A stretch of DNA of 64,000 bases, from assembly GCF_051106095.1 (NCBI RefSeq), contig NC_135785.1:219219045-219283044 (forward strand), written 5' to 3'. Made by a program: the position numbers and the translations under genes. This DNA is from Pogona vitticeps (taxonomy: Eukaryota; Chordata; Lepidosauria; Squamata; Agamidae). The notes under the pieces are model-generated. The model saw nothing but the letters and a program-made list of their open reading frames with translations. It searched no databases and had not been told where the DNA came from. Positions 9,966-21,080 of the stretch are shown here, piece by piece (within the stretch, counting starts at the first letter, position 1; every line of letters starts with the position of its first letter).

Positions 9966-11580
9966 GAATTCCTGCCTGGCACAGGTTAAACCAGATCAGT
10001 TCTGCAATCTGAAGCAAGGCAATATGGTGATGGGGTGATGCGCAGACAGCCTTTGGATGGGGCAGACCCAGGCCGGCCCTCTTGGCATCCAAGCCTAAAC
10101 CTTCTATTGGCACACCCAGAGCCTGTCCCGACACCCCTGAACGTGGCCAGAGAGCTAGCCAGGCAGTTGGGAAACCCAAAGCCAGTCCTAGCATCCTGAA
10201 CATGTCAAGAGGGCCAGCCTGTCTCAGCCCCCCAAAAGCCCCTGGCTTGAAAAAAGCTAAAATTAACACTCTCAACATGTTGCATTTTTAAGTTTTCTAC
10301 ACAGAACACTGGCCATTACCTACTCTTTTTGAACTGAACACTGCTCTCCCTTTTTAGCTTTGCTGCCCTATTTGTTCCCTGGGTGGTTGCATATTTTGAT
10401 TATTGCAAAGATGAATGAAGTTTGGATGGCACAAACTAGCACCCTAATGTAATATAAAGACCATCAAATATAACAACCAACAAATCACATAGAAAAAATT
10501 GGTCAGGACTTCTCCTGGTGAGGTTGAGCAAAACCATGATGGGTAAATATCACTGAAATTGAGCATGAAAAAAGTACACTTCAAGAGTATAGTAGGCTTT
10601 TTTTAAAGTCAAAAACGGCCACTGTGGCTATTAGGCTAAGTAAGGCAGTTGCCTGAGGCAATGTGTTGGTACGGACAGGATATTTTCTAGTTTTCCTTCT
10701 CCTGGACCATCACTGAGCATCTCTCAGAGGCACCCTTGAGTATATCTTGCTGCATCTCCTCAGCCTCTTTTGTGGAAGGCAAGATGCTCCTGATTCCTGT
10801 TCCCTTTTATTGAGATGAGAGAGGGGCTGCTTCCTCCTTAAATTCATATGCGAGTTTCTTCCTTTCATGGGTGAGCTGATAAGCAAGATTTAGAAGAATG
10901 GGCACCGATGCATTCTCCTCCTTTTTCAGTTGGCAGCCACCAGTTGGATTGTAGCTGCCACTTCCCAAGCTTTCAGGACTGAAACCTGAACCTTGTGACA
11001 TCACAACGCAGAAGGGGCAAGGGTTGGAAAGTGAGTTGCAACTGCTTCTGGGCTGGCTTATTATGGGACTCAGCATGAGAGGACACCAGTAAATGGGCAA
11101 AAAACCAAACCACAAACCCCTAGATAAAACCCAACTAACTAGGTAATATGGCCAACCAAAACATGAAAAATAACAAGAGCAGATTTTGACATTGTAGCTT
11201 AAAGGCCAAAGTGTGGCCAGCAGCTCTGGCAATAGCTGTCTTTCTAACTATGCTTTACATTCTGTGCTGCCTTGCGTACAGCACACACAATGTGGGTTTT
11301 CTAGATTCTGTATTCCTTCACACACAAAGATCGCACTGTCTCTTGTGCCTTCCTGCTCCATTGCCACAGAGATTTGTTTCCTCTCATATAGGCCTGGAGG
11401 AGTTTAGCCATTCCCTGAGACTTCAGCCAGCACCCTTAAACTGGGCAACTCTTGAATGGGAGAGCTGGTACCACCCTGCCTTATTTACCTGCTTACTTTA
11501 TTTGTGCAGTGACAGAGCCAAGCCACCACCGCCACAGTCAAAAGCAGACCAGCTTCATGCATTTTAATGCTAGTTTTTTG
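9966..11580. other. intergenic, no gene seen
   Basis: Mixed composition. Short open frames on both strands (for example 10807-11232 minus, 11211-11567 plus) show no known domain and look like chance. Confidence 0.45.
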
Positions 11581-13770
11581 CCTAAAGATAGAAATGTTAC
11601 AGACATATCTTCATCATAGTCTTTCAATTCATAATTCTCATACAAGAAGGTAGCCTCAACTGTAACACCACAAATAAGCTTGTTTTATCATCCACAAGGT
11701 ATAATTCTGATGTATGTTTCCTTTAGTTTGACACTGATCGGCTGTATGACTATGTATTATTGCAGGCAATTGAACAACAAAGACTGATGAATTGCTTTGG
11801 ACCTTGACACTTCCAGAAGCTGGTCTTGAGTCTGACTTATTTTTCCAAGTTTTTAACTACTACATTATTACTGGTGTAACATGGCTTTTGTAATGTAAGT
11901 TGGCTGAATTTTGAGTAAAGGGCACTTTTTTTGGACATTACATCTAGTGATTTCAGTGGGTCTTATTTTGGAACAACTTATTAAAAGCCCTGCCCAGCTT
12001 AGTTTATGCAGTGCCTTGTCTTTGTTGCTTGCCATTTGTACTTTTTAAGGAAGTTATCTTGCTCTGGTATCTCTTTTTCATTTGTCCACAATCATGTGAC
12101 ATATAAGCCCAGAGCATTTTAGACTGAGCTGTCAGCTAAGACATATTACTATTGCTTCTAATGCATTATTCTTTGACTTTATTGGGAGTGAGTGGAGTGG
12201 AACTGCTGTCTTGAGTGGTTGGCAAATGTCCTTGAAGATCAGGTACAAATATGAGGCTTTTGACTTTAAATATATAAACCATACTGTTTTCCAAATGCCT
12301 TTCCTTGAATTTCTAGAAAACTGGTGGACGCAACAACTGTGCTTGCGTTTATTCAATAGATTTTATCAGTCATAACAGGAATTCATTTTACTGTTAAAAT
12401 CCAGGAACTGGGTTATGTTCTGCTTTCTGGAGACGTGTTGGTAACCCTTCTTGAAGTGTTTGTTTCTATGGTAATAAAAGTTCCCTGTTCTCTGCAAAGT
12501 GAAATAGATATATACACACACACTCCAGCAGAAGGTCTCACATTTACAGCAAAATTCTTATCAGGGGAGAGAGAAGGTAACAAGATACTATATCGTTTGC
12601 ATCTTTTAAGCTCTAATGACCTCTGAGTAGAGTTGTCAGATCTCAGGGTGCTGGTTGAAGTGTCCGGGAACTGCTTGCTTCCCTGGCAGTCCAGGAACAG
12701 CTGTGCTGAAGGAGAACGTCTGGTCTGTCTGTCTGCTTTCATCCAAAATAGAAGAGTTCACATCAAGAACATTCTCTGTCATAACTCTGAAAGGCAGCTT
12801 TGTGTGTGAGCAGTAAAACAGCCACTTTTCAAGCAGTAGATATTGTGGTTTATTTTTAAGTGCAAAACTGCATGTTCAGTAAAATAGTGAATGCTGGGAG
12901 GCTGGAATCATCTGCACCTTTTCTATAAAATCAGGCTGTCTGTGTTGTCTGGCCACATCTGGTGGGCTACACATTTCCCACCAAAGGAAGGGTATGCCCC
13001 TCACAGTTGTGCAGATGGTACATAATACAGCAGCCATTTCATAAGGTTTTCTACCAAGGACATAAACCTCCTCTTCAGTTTCCTTAGGCTGGAATTGACT
13101 ATGGTAGCATTTTTATTATCATTCAATACCTATAATTGTTTCTACTTTGCAGGATTGGCATTCATCCCTCAGGTGCAGAGTTACTGGACTTGTTATTGAG
13201 GTGAGAGGACTCCATTGCTAGTGTACTCTAGCTTTTGAGAATCAGTGGAATATGGCTGTATTTCTCAGTGCAATTTCTTATTGATGACAACACAACAAAG
13301 TTCTGTAAATTCCCCAAGGATGTTGGCCTTGTTTTTGACATGAACATACTTAGAATTCAAGCAAATGTGCTAGAGTTCTCTAACAGAGAAGTCAAAGTTT
13401 GCACCAAACTGTAAATCTTGGGACTCCATAGGATACAGTCATAGCAATTAAAGCAGTATCCAGGGGTTATAACTGTGTTTTAGAAATGCACTATAGATGG
13501 AATTAATTCTCTAACTGTCTGGGTTACAACCAGAGGAAGTCATTTACTCAACCAGTGGTAAGCTATTTATGTTTTGGACAGGATAAAAGTATTTCTTATC
13601 TAATATAACAGGATGTTTTTATCTACATTGGCAATTCATATCTAAATGTTTCCCTTTAGTGATTGTAAATGCAAATAACTTTCAGATATTTAAATACAAA
13701 ATTTGTACGTAATTCCTTGAAATTGTATTATTTGAATGGGTGAAGAGCTTTGGCTCTAGATGCTTCATCA
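11581..13770. other. intergenic, AT-rich, no gene seen
   Basis: No coding signal or clear repeat except a weak MITE-like piece around 13390-13480, with sequence like 'accaaactgtaaatcttggg', that resembles the copies at 20865 and 42690. Confidence 0.45.
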
Positions 13771-14340
13771 TTTTTTTTTCTTCAGTTCAATCTTTATTTG
13801 TGATCTTCACCAAACAATTTTGCATTACAAAAATAACACAGTCAAAGGCATATAAAAGCATTATACATTATTAAAAATGAAGAAGGAACATACAAAAGAC
13901 ACAATAAAACAAAAATCCCATACTCTAATCTTTTAAGCCACAAATTGTTCTTAATGAGTGAATCAGTGTAAAGAATATACTTCTTGTGAACGTCTTTGAG
14001 TTATACATTGACATTTATATAGCATAGTTTTCTCCTTTCTTGACCATAATAATTATTTCCCTTTCCAAGGAGGGATTTAAGTCACTTGAACTGCCTCTCA
14101 TATCTTTTTATTCCTGTTTCTAACCTCCTCACAAACCAGTCCCAACATTTGTATTCATTATTATGGCAAAAAAATTTTTTTATTTATTTACAAAAATTAA
14201 AAATGTCATCTTCTCTGCTTCCAAGTCTCTGGAGATACCTATTAGAAGCAAAATGTTGGTGTAAATGGACCCATGAACCAATTCATATGACTTATTTTCC
14301 AGATTCAGAAATCTTTTTGAAGTTCTAACCTTCACTTAAG
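13771..14340 (-). mobile_element. possible retroposed 3' end (poly-A and AATAAA), minus strand
   Basis: On the minus strand the sequence ends with an AATAAAG signal about 15 nt before an A-run at 13771-13779, the signature of a reverse-transcribed mRNA or LINE end. The upstream part is AT-rich and has no frame I can name. An L1-like LINE tail or a processed transcript are both possible. Confidence 0.35.
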
Positions 14341-15099
14341 CAAATATCTGAAAAGAACAAATTTATTATTTATAGAAAAAATGTGAGCTCCACCTCCCCT
14401 TTTATTAGTAAAAGTTCCTAAAACATTTTAATGACATTATACAGTATTATTAACTTCACAGCCATGCTAAATCAGGATAATCATTTAAACAAAGCACAGG
14501 AACTGCACTGAGCAGAGTAAGGCAGCAAGTGATTTGCCTCTCCGAAATAACACACAATTGAAACTGTAAAGGGTGATGTCTATAGGGGAACAGGACACAT
14601 GGGCTGGGATTAAAGCCTGATCCCATACCATGGAATTGAATACAGAGAAAAATCCCTGACCTCAGTTGACCTCTCAATTAGGTGTTAGCAGCTCTCAATT
14701 TTATGAAAAATTCTATGGGGCCTTTGCTGAGTGTGTTGGCATTTCATGCTAAAGGGATTTTCTGAAATGGATTATACCTCCCATTGCAGTGAGTCATTCG
14801 CTTTGTTTCAGACCAGAGAGAATTTGCTGAGCTACTGAGTACTGGAAAAACTGAGCCAACAAAAGTGCATACCTGCACATTTCCACTATGAGGCTCTCTC
14901 TCTTTCTCTCGGTCTCTCCCTCTTTTTCAAATTGCAAAACATATCAAGTAGTATTTTCCGCAACACTAAAAAGAGATCCAATGTTCAGTTCTCCTGCAGT
15001 GGACATTTTTATCATCAATAATAATTTTTGAAACAAAAGATAACAGTGTTGGTCCATAAGGAAAAAAAAAAAAACCCTGGAAAATTCATACATAGGTAA
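14341..15099. other. intergenic, no gene seen
   Basis: AT-rich. A TC-rich run lies near 14893-14930 and an A-run near 15062-15074. Confidence 0.45.
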
Positions 15100-15101
15100 T
15101 A

Positions 15102-15535
15102 CAGTGGTGCCTCGCATAACGAGCGCACCGTTTAACGATGAATCACATTAGCGATCTAAAAAAATAGATCGCTAATGTGATCTCATTGTGATGTTTTAAT
15201 GGGTAAAACATCGCATTGCAATGATCGGTAAGCGTTTCGCTTACCGATCTTCGCACTGTGATGTTTTTTGAACAGCTGATCAGCGGTTCCAAAATGGCCA
15301 CCAGGTACCCAAAATGGCCGCCACAAGTGTTTTCACACCCTGCCCTCGCTTACCGAGAGCACGAAAATGGCGGCGCTATGGAGGAACTTCGCTGAACGGT
15401 GAGTTTGGGCCTCATAGGAACACATTAAATGAAGTTTAATGCGTTCCTATGGCTTTTTCCGTTCCGTTTAGCGATGTTTCCTCATAGCAACGATTAATCT
15501 GGAACGGATTAACGTCGCTATGCAGGGCACCACTG
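15102..15535. mobile_element. Tigger-like (Tc1/mariner/pogo) MITE, complete, TA duplication
   Basis: The 434-bp element starts cagtggtgcctcgcataacg and ends with the matching inverted repeat gcagggcaccactg. It is flanked by TA on both sides (15100-15101, 15536-15537), the target duplication of Tc1/mariner elements. It has no transposase. Inside are two perfect hairpins: a 16-bp stem at 15143-15180 with a six-A loop, and a 12-bp stem at 15223-15249 with a three-base loop. A related 5' end occurs at 51331. Confidence 0.9.
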
Positions 15536-15537
15536 TA

Positions 15538-16676
15538 CTTGTATCTGGATGAACTAAAATGTTAGAAAATTGCTTATTGCTATTGCTAATTCCAATTTTG
15601 TGACATTTTGGTTGATCCCTCCCCAAAAATAGGAATTGTCCAAGTACAGTTTTTTAAACAAGATATACATACCTTTTACAAACCAGACATTTATCTTATC
15701 AGTTGGGAGATATTAGAAAACACTGAGAAGATATTAGAAAAAAATGTTATGTTACATTATCTACTGAATCTCCAGAGTATCAGACTGACTACAGCTGAAA
15801 ACCTTGCAGTGATCTATGTGGATTTTTATTTTGGTTTACTCCAGCATGGCTAGTCTTGAAAACAACAGCTCTGTGTTGTGGGGTACAGACAGCAGTCAAG
15901 CCTTGTTACATCCAACTGGCTTTATTCAGCATGGATCCTGTATGGTTTAGCTTCAAAACTGCTAGGAAGATATTACCGGGAGACCAGAGTAGTCCATGCA
16001 GTCTGCACAGTCAAAGTTGTGCTAGAAGCACACAGGTACAAAGCAACAGGTGTGACAAAGGTGTACTCACCTTTGGGAGTACCATTGCTACCAAAACAAA
16101 TACTCTCATCTATTCTGTCACTCAGCATTGGCTGCAAATGATCCTGTTAGGTATAAATTTAGCCAGCCAGTAAACTGTAACACAAAAAAGTTAACAAGTG
16201 GTTAGCATTAACCTAAACAATACATGCCTGACTCTTTAAAAGAATATGATGTTTTGCAATTGGGCAGGATACACAGGAACAGAGAGTCATAGAGATGGAA
16301 GATACACAACAATAATCTAGGGTAGTCCCCTGCAGATGCAGGAGTCCACCACTGAATAAACAAGCTAGTCATTAAAGGCCCTGCAGATGCCCCATTTCAC
16401 TTTCTCTTTCTATTATCTTTGTTTTGCTCCCTCTTGCTCTTAAATGTTTTTAATCTCAAATGCTTATGAAGAAATTTGCAAATACTTGTACATTCTTATA
16501 AACAAAAACAAATACAAAAATTCTCACACACCTCTGGCAGCTTCAGATTGTGAAGTTTGTATCAAACAAATCCAGTAAAACAAATAAAGCATGTAATAAA
16601 GTATCAGTAAAAGATACCTATTCATATGCTTAACTTTTTTTAAATCTAAGGGCTGGGGAACTTTGGTCATCTAAAG
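15538..16676. other. intergenic, no gene seen
   Basis: The two overlapping plus-strand open frames at 15856-16173 have no recognisable domain. No repeat was identified. Confidence 0.45.
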
Positions 16677-16815
16677 CAACAGTTTTCAACCTTGAGTAAC
16701 CCGAGTATTCTTGGACTGAAGCTCCCACAAGCCTTCAGCACCAGCTGTGCTGGCCACGGTTTCTGGGGAGTTGCAGTCTAAGAACATCTGCGTTACCCAA
16801 AGTTAGGAACCCCTG
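16677..16815. mobile_element. hAT-type palindromic MITE with 8-bp flanks
   Basis: The two arms are imperfect reverse complements (tcttggactgaagctccca and gagttgcagtctaagaaca). The flanks atctaaag (16669-16676) and atctagag (16816-16823) match at 7 of 8 bases, fitting the 8-bp duplication of hAT elements. It is the same family as 18085-18220 and 60807-60916. Confidence 0.75.
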
Positions 16816-16929
16816 ATCTAGAGATTTTTGCCTAGAGTACCCATCAGCCCCTTCTACTATGGTTAATGATGAGAGGTTGAGAGAATTATAGTTTGAAATC
16901 CCTTAGGACCAGAACTTCTCCACCCCTGC

Positions 16930-17420
16930 TTTATGTATTTTAAATATTTTACCCCACCTTTCTAAAAAAAAAAGGACCCAAGGTGGCTTACATAATTAAA
17001 AACACAGTATTAAAAGCTAAAAACAGTAAATTATTTACATATTTTTTTAAAAAAAGAATTAACAATATTATATTAAAATGTTAGGTAAAAGCATTACTAA
17101 AACAGATTTAGAAGCAACAAAATATCACCCACCCACACCCATCTTAAAACCTCTCCTAGACATTCATTCACTAAGGGAAAGTTTGCCTGAAGAGAAAGGT
17201 TATTGCCTGCTTGCGGAAGGACAGCAAAGATGGGGCCAGCCTGGCCTCCTGTGGGAGGGAGTTCCAGAGTCTGGGAGCAACAAAGAAGGCCTTTCCCCCT
17301 TGTCCCCACCAAGTGCACCTGTGAGGGTGGTAGGACAAAGAGAAAGGCCTTCCTTGATGATCTTAACACCTGGGCAAGCTCATCAAGGGACATATGGTCT
17401 TTGAGATAGTTTGGACACAA
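16930..17420 (-). mobile_element. L2/CR1-type LINE, ORF2 C-terminus and 3' tail, minus strand
   Basis: On the minus strand the upper part (about 17190-17330) reads, across frames, like the end of a LINE ORF2, with a segment equivalent to FVVAPRLWNSLPQEARLAPS and RKQA. It is followed by the 3' untranslated region ending 'aagccaccttgggtcc' and a tail near 16930. The same family supplies the two halves at 26520-26800 and 30665-30947, which confirms that both parts belong together. Confidence 0.75.
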
Positions 17421-17623
17421 GCAATGTAGGCTTTATATTAAATGTTATGTTTCCATTTTGTCTATTAATGTTTAATCAATGCTTTACCTAAAATATTCCA
17501 TCTTTCTCTGGGGCTACACTAATAAAGAGAAGCAAATGTGTGACCAGTTGCTCAGGGGATCTCTCTGACACTATATGTGTGATCACAACACCACATTTTT
17601 CCAATGACGCCCTGATTAAAAAT

Positions 17624-17625
17624 AT

Positions 17626-17700
<75 letters not shown>

Positions 17701-17703
17701 TTA
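17624..17703. repeat. (TTTA)n microsatellite, about 80 bp
   Basis: An almost perfect (TTTA)n run. It adjoins the sequence at 17704-17760, whose complement has a 'gtaagccaccttggttcc' LINE-tail motif, so the array is probably the expanded tail of a minus-strand L2/CR1-type LINE. Confidence 0.95.
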
Positions 17704-17760
17704 TCTGCTGCCTTTCTTCCAAAGGAACCAAGGTGGCTTACAGTATTTAAAAGAAAATAT

Positions 17761-18084
17761 TTTATTTTGATATATTTTATTCCTAGGAATCTACAGGTGT
17801 GTCTGTGGAGGAGTTAAAGGCCACGTATTAGGTTCAATAATTCTAATGGTATCGCAATGCATAGACAAAATGTCAAGTACCTGAACTACAGCACAGTGGG
17901 ATTGTAAATAGAAGGCTGTGATCACATGGGGAAACAGATCACAATTTCAATAGCTTGTGAAGCAATCCAGTGTGGTCTGTTTCCAAGTGATCACATAATG
18001 GACAGGGCAATGTGCTCTACCCTGAACCTGATCAATTCCCAAGCTGGAGTTTTTTGGTCCAGCTGTAGGGCTTCTACTATAGAG
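17761..18084. other. intergenic, no gene seen
   Basis: No recognisable feature. Confidence 0.4.
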
Positions 18085-18220
18085 CAATGGACCCCAACCT
18101 TGGGCCTCCTGATGTTCTTGGACTACAACTCCCAGAAACCTTCACCACCACCTCTGCTGGCCAGGATTTCTGGGAGTTGAAGTCCAAGAACATCTGGAGG
18201 CCCAAGGTTGGGGACCACTG
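18085..18220. mobile_element. hAT-type palindromic MITE with perfect 8-bp duplication
   Basis: Nearly the whole 136 bp folds back on itself (ttcttggactacaactccca and gggagttgaagtccaagaac). The direct repeat ctatagag flanks it exactly (18077-18084 and 18221-18228). An 8-bp duplication with palindromic ends places it in the hAT group. Confidence 0.9.
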
Positions 18221-18386
18221 CTATAGAGGGCCAGGCTGATTTCCTGAGAGACAGAAGGATTACTTTAAGGGAGATAACTCCCATTAAACCAGCCCTTTCC
18301 GGTGTGATCAGAAATGCCTTTGCACTTGTTTGATCATACCCTAAGTGACCATACTGTGTTGAAAAGCAAATGTTACATTATTATTT

Positions 18387-18392
18387 TTTATT
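18387..18392 (-). terminator. GJA8: candidate poly(A) signal for GJA8
   Basis: An AATAAA hexamer on the minus strand lies about 750 nt past the GJA8 stop codon. It is the nearest perfect hexamer I found; an ATTAAA variant lies closer, at 18683-18688. Neither is supported by anything beyond sequence. Confidence 0.25.
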
Positions 18393-19139
18393 CTTCTTCA
18401 GCTGGACCTCTCTGCAGAACAAAACTGTATTCATTGCTAGTATCCCTTTTTATGAGATAATAAAGACATAAAGTGATATTATAGATAATCCATCATTAGA
18501 AGAGAAGATTCCTTCACTGCTCAAAGAGTTGAATGCACAGTAGCAGATTTTCCCATCCTGCCCAGTTTGCAAACTAAGCATGTCATGTCTCAAAGCAAAA
18601 AAAAAAAAGTCTGCTGCATCCTGAACTCCAACATTAATGTGCTCTTAGCTCTAATCACTCTGATCATAGGCTATCTATAATGTTTAATTCCATCCTAAGT
18701 TTAAGGCCAGTGTGGGAGAGAGTACCAGGATTGTCATGCTGAAAATATATACACAATTAACAAATAAATACACATGCTATTAGTTTGTCAATGGCTGGTA
18801 TAATAAAAAAAAGATACATATTTCCCACATCGCTGGAGAAAAAATCAATGCAAAACTGGATGTGACCACAGCTGCTACATCTGTTTTCCTTGTTTCTCTG
18901 GGAAGGTTTTCCCCAGATGTTCAGTATTGTATATGGCACATTTACTTTACAGTAGTGAGGCATATGCATCTGAAGCAAGAGGACACCTAGCACCTGTTGA
19001 AGAACAAACAGGACTGACAAGGCAGTTAAAATTGCTTAGCACCTTTCTGGTTTGATAAGAAACAATATGAAAATGACCGGTTTAGCACTTTAAGATTTCT
19101 GAGATATTTGTGGGTGTGGCTTGGTCAGCACCACTACCC
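18393..19139 (-). other. GJA8: probable GJA8 3' untranslated region
   Basis: No repeat or gene was recognised between the GJA8 stop and the candidate poly(A) signal, apart from an A-run near 18598-18609. Its role as 3' UTR is inferred from position. Confidence 0.4.
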
Positions 19140-20423
19140 TCATACAGTCAGATCATCAGACCTGGCCCGGCTGCTAGCTTTGCTTAACCTGCTAAGGGAT
19201 CTTGTGTCAGCTGTAAGTTCAGCAGATGGTACTGTCAAATCCTCTTCTTGCGGTTCAAGCTCTTGATCCTTGTCCACAGGGATGTCTTCTACCGGCTCCT
19301 CCACCTTCTCTGCTGCTTGTTCCACCATTTCTTCTTCTTCTTCTTCTTCAGCTTCCACTTCTTCTTTGGCCTCCTCAGCCACTTCCTGTTCTGGTGCTTC
19401 AGCCATTTCTCTTTTCTCCTCGTATGGCTCTTCTCTGTGAGCATAGGATGGTAACTGCTCATCAAAGGCCCTGGAAATGTGTTTCAGGTGTTCCATGCTG
19501 ATCTTCTCAAAGTCATGAAATGGAGGGGAAACAGGTGTAGTTTCCACCTCCACTTCTGTCAAAGGGAAGTAGTGGAATGCCGGCTTCTCTTCCTCCTCCA
19601 AAAGCTTGTAACCTTTTACCTTCTGGATGGATGAAACAGCGATAGAGTGAAGGGGCTTCTCCGTGGCCTCTTCAGACTTGAGCTCTGCTGGCCTCCTGAA
19701 GGCACCGAGGATCTTCTTAAGACCCAGGTGACTGATCTCCACAAGGTTGAGGAAGAGGGAGACGGATGCCACAGCCAGCATAAACACGATAAAAACAGTC
19801 TTTTCAGTAGGTCTGGACACAAAGCAATCTACAAGGTTGGGGCATGGCCACCTGCCGCAGCGGTAAAGAGGAAGAATTCGGAAGCCATACAAGAAGTACT
19901 GTCCCACTATGAAGCCAACCTCAAACAGGGTTTTGAAAAAGATATGGCAGATATAGGTTCTGAGAAGTGTCCCCTCAAGGCGGAATTTCTTGATTCCCTT
20001 GGAGTTTGTTTCTTTGCTGGAAATAGGGCTATTAGGACCAAGGGGTGAGTGATCGTTTTCTTCTTCTTCAGCTTTCCGAGCCTTTTCTGCTTCTTCCCGT
20101 TCTTTCCGTTTCTCTTCCATCCTTACATGGTGAGCAGCATGGCCCCAGTAAACTAGTGATGGAGTGGAGACAAAGATGATCTGCAGGACCCATAGCCGGA
20201 TGTGGGAAATGGGGAAGGCCTCATCATAGCAGACATTTTCACAACCCGGCTGCTGGGTGTTACACACAAAGTCTGACTGTTCATCTCCCCATACAAACTC
20301 TGCCGCAGTTCCTAAGATCAGGATTCGGAAAATGAAGAGTACAGTAAGCCAGACTCTGCCAATGACAGTGGAATGTTCATTCACCTCTTCTAAAATGCTG
20401 CCCAAAAAACTCCAATCACCCAT
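19140..20423 (-). CDS. GJA8: gap junction alpha-8 (connexin 50), complete coding exon
   Basis: A 427-residue connexin that forms gap-junction channels between lens fibre cells. The start MGDWSFLG is typical of the family. The four membrane helices lie at about residues 23-45, 76-98, 154-178 and 206-230. The first extracellular loop has Cys54-x6-Cys61-x3-Cys65 and the second Cys189-x4-Cys194-x5-Cys200, the six docking cysteines. The N-terminal half and the block FVSRPTEKT match Cx50 (chicken Cx45.6) almost residue for residue. The C-tail keeps [17 protein letters not shown] and the final [17 protein letters not shown], the end that binds scaffold PDZ domains in Cx50. Residue 93 is Trp in the sequence VYWGHA, where chicken has Val. 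A strongly acidic stretch (about 349-379) includes a run of seven Glu. As in other vertebrates the coding region is unbroken in one exon. Ends with TGA at 19140-19142. Confidence 0.98.
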   Translation of the reverse strand: MGDWSFLGSILEEVNEHSTVIGRVWLTVLFIFRILILGTAAEFVWGDEQSDFVCNTQQPGCENVCYDEAFPISHIRLWVLQIIFVSTPSLVYWGHAAHHVRMEEKRKEREEAEKARKAEEEENDHSPLGPNSPISSKETNSKGIKKFRLEGTLLRTYICHIFFKTLFEVGFIVGQYFLYGFRILPLYRCGRWPCPNLVDCFVSRPTEKTVFIVFMLAVASVSLFLNLVEISHLGLKKILGAFRRPAELKSEEATEKPLHSIAVSSIQKVKGYKLLEEEEKPAFHYFPLTEVEVETTPVSPPFHDFEKISMEHLKHISRAFDEQLPSYAHREEPYEEKREMAEAPEQEVAEEAKEEVEAEEEEEEEMVEQAAEKVEEPVEDIPVDKDQELEPQEEDLTVPSAELTADTRSLSRLSKASSRARSDDLTV

Positions 20424-20433
20424 TTCTGGTTGG

Positions 20434-20453
20434 CTGTTTTAAAAGAAAAACAA
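20434..20453 (-). other. GJA8: splice acceptor of the GJA8 coding exon
   Basis: On the minus strand a T-rich tract is followed by AAAACAG and then ten bases (ccaaccagaa) before the ATG. Connexin genes typically have a noncoding first exon spliced just ahead of the start codon, so this acceptor fixes the exon start at 20433. The upstream noncoding exon was not located. Confidence 0.8.
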
Positions 20454-20864
20454 TGATTAAATTATATGGTGGCTTTAAATACATTCTGGACATACCTTCC
20501 ACATCTTCCCTATTAATTTTCGTGAAGAGGAAGTTAATACAGTTCCATAAATTAGTCACTGAAGTTTGACACTTCCTCTGTTAAGGCACAAGAATATACT
20601 ATATTCACTTCTGGATTGCAAACTCTAAACCAGGAAGGCTGCTGAAGATAAACAACACTTTTGATATAGCAGCGAGTGCAAAGCCATGCAGCTATTCTCC
20701 ATTTGCCTCTAAAAAAAACGAGCTGAAATTTCCTAATTGCTTTCATAGATAGATCCCATATTCTCCTCACTTAGGGGCCACATATTACAAACAATGTAGA
20801 ATTTTGTGGTACCTTAAGGACTAATAGCATTTATCTGCCATAAGCCTTTGGGGGTTGCTGCTAC
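20454..20864. other. probable GJA8 intron 1, no gene seen
   Basis: AT-rich with no recognisable feature. Confidence 0.4.
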
Positions 20865-21080
20865 GAGTGTACCTGCACTATGCAGACATGACAATTTGAT
20901 GCCACTCATCAAAGCTACATCCAGTGGAATCCTAGGGTTTTGCAATTTGATGATGGGCTTAGAATTCTCCATCTGAGAACTGTAAAGCACTTCCATGAAC
21001 TACAACAAAGGATTCTAAGTCCCTCACCAAACTACAACCCCTAGAATTCCATAGGATGGAGCCATGGCACTTACAGTAGT
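20865..21080. mobile_element. decayed MITE (non-autonomous DNA transposon)
   Basis: The block contains the family-like phrases 'caccaaactacaacccctag' and 'aattccataggatggagcca' and a partly complementary left half. Related but weaker pieces occur at 42690-42840 and around 13390. The ends are too worn to give a target duplication. Confidence 0.5.

Noticed and set aside
10807-11567. Overlapping open frames on both strands
   Set aside because: No domain and no conservation signal that can be judged from one sequence; treated as chance.
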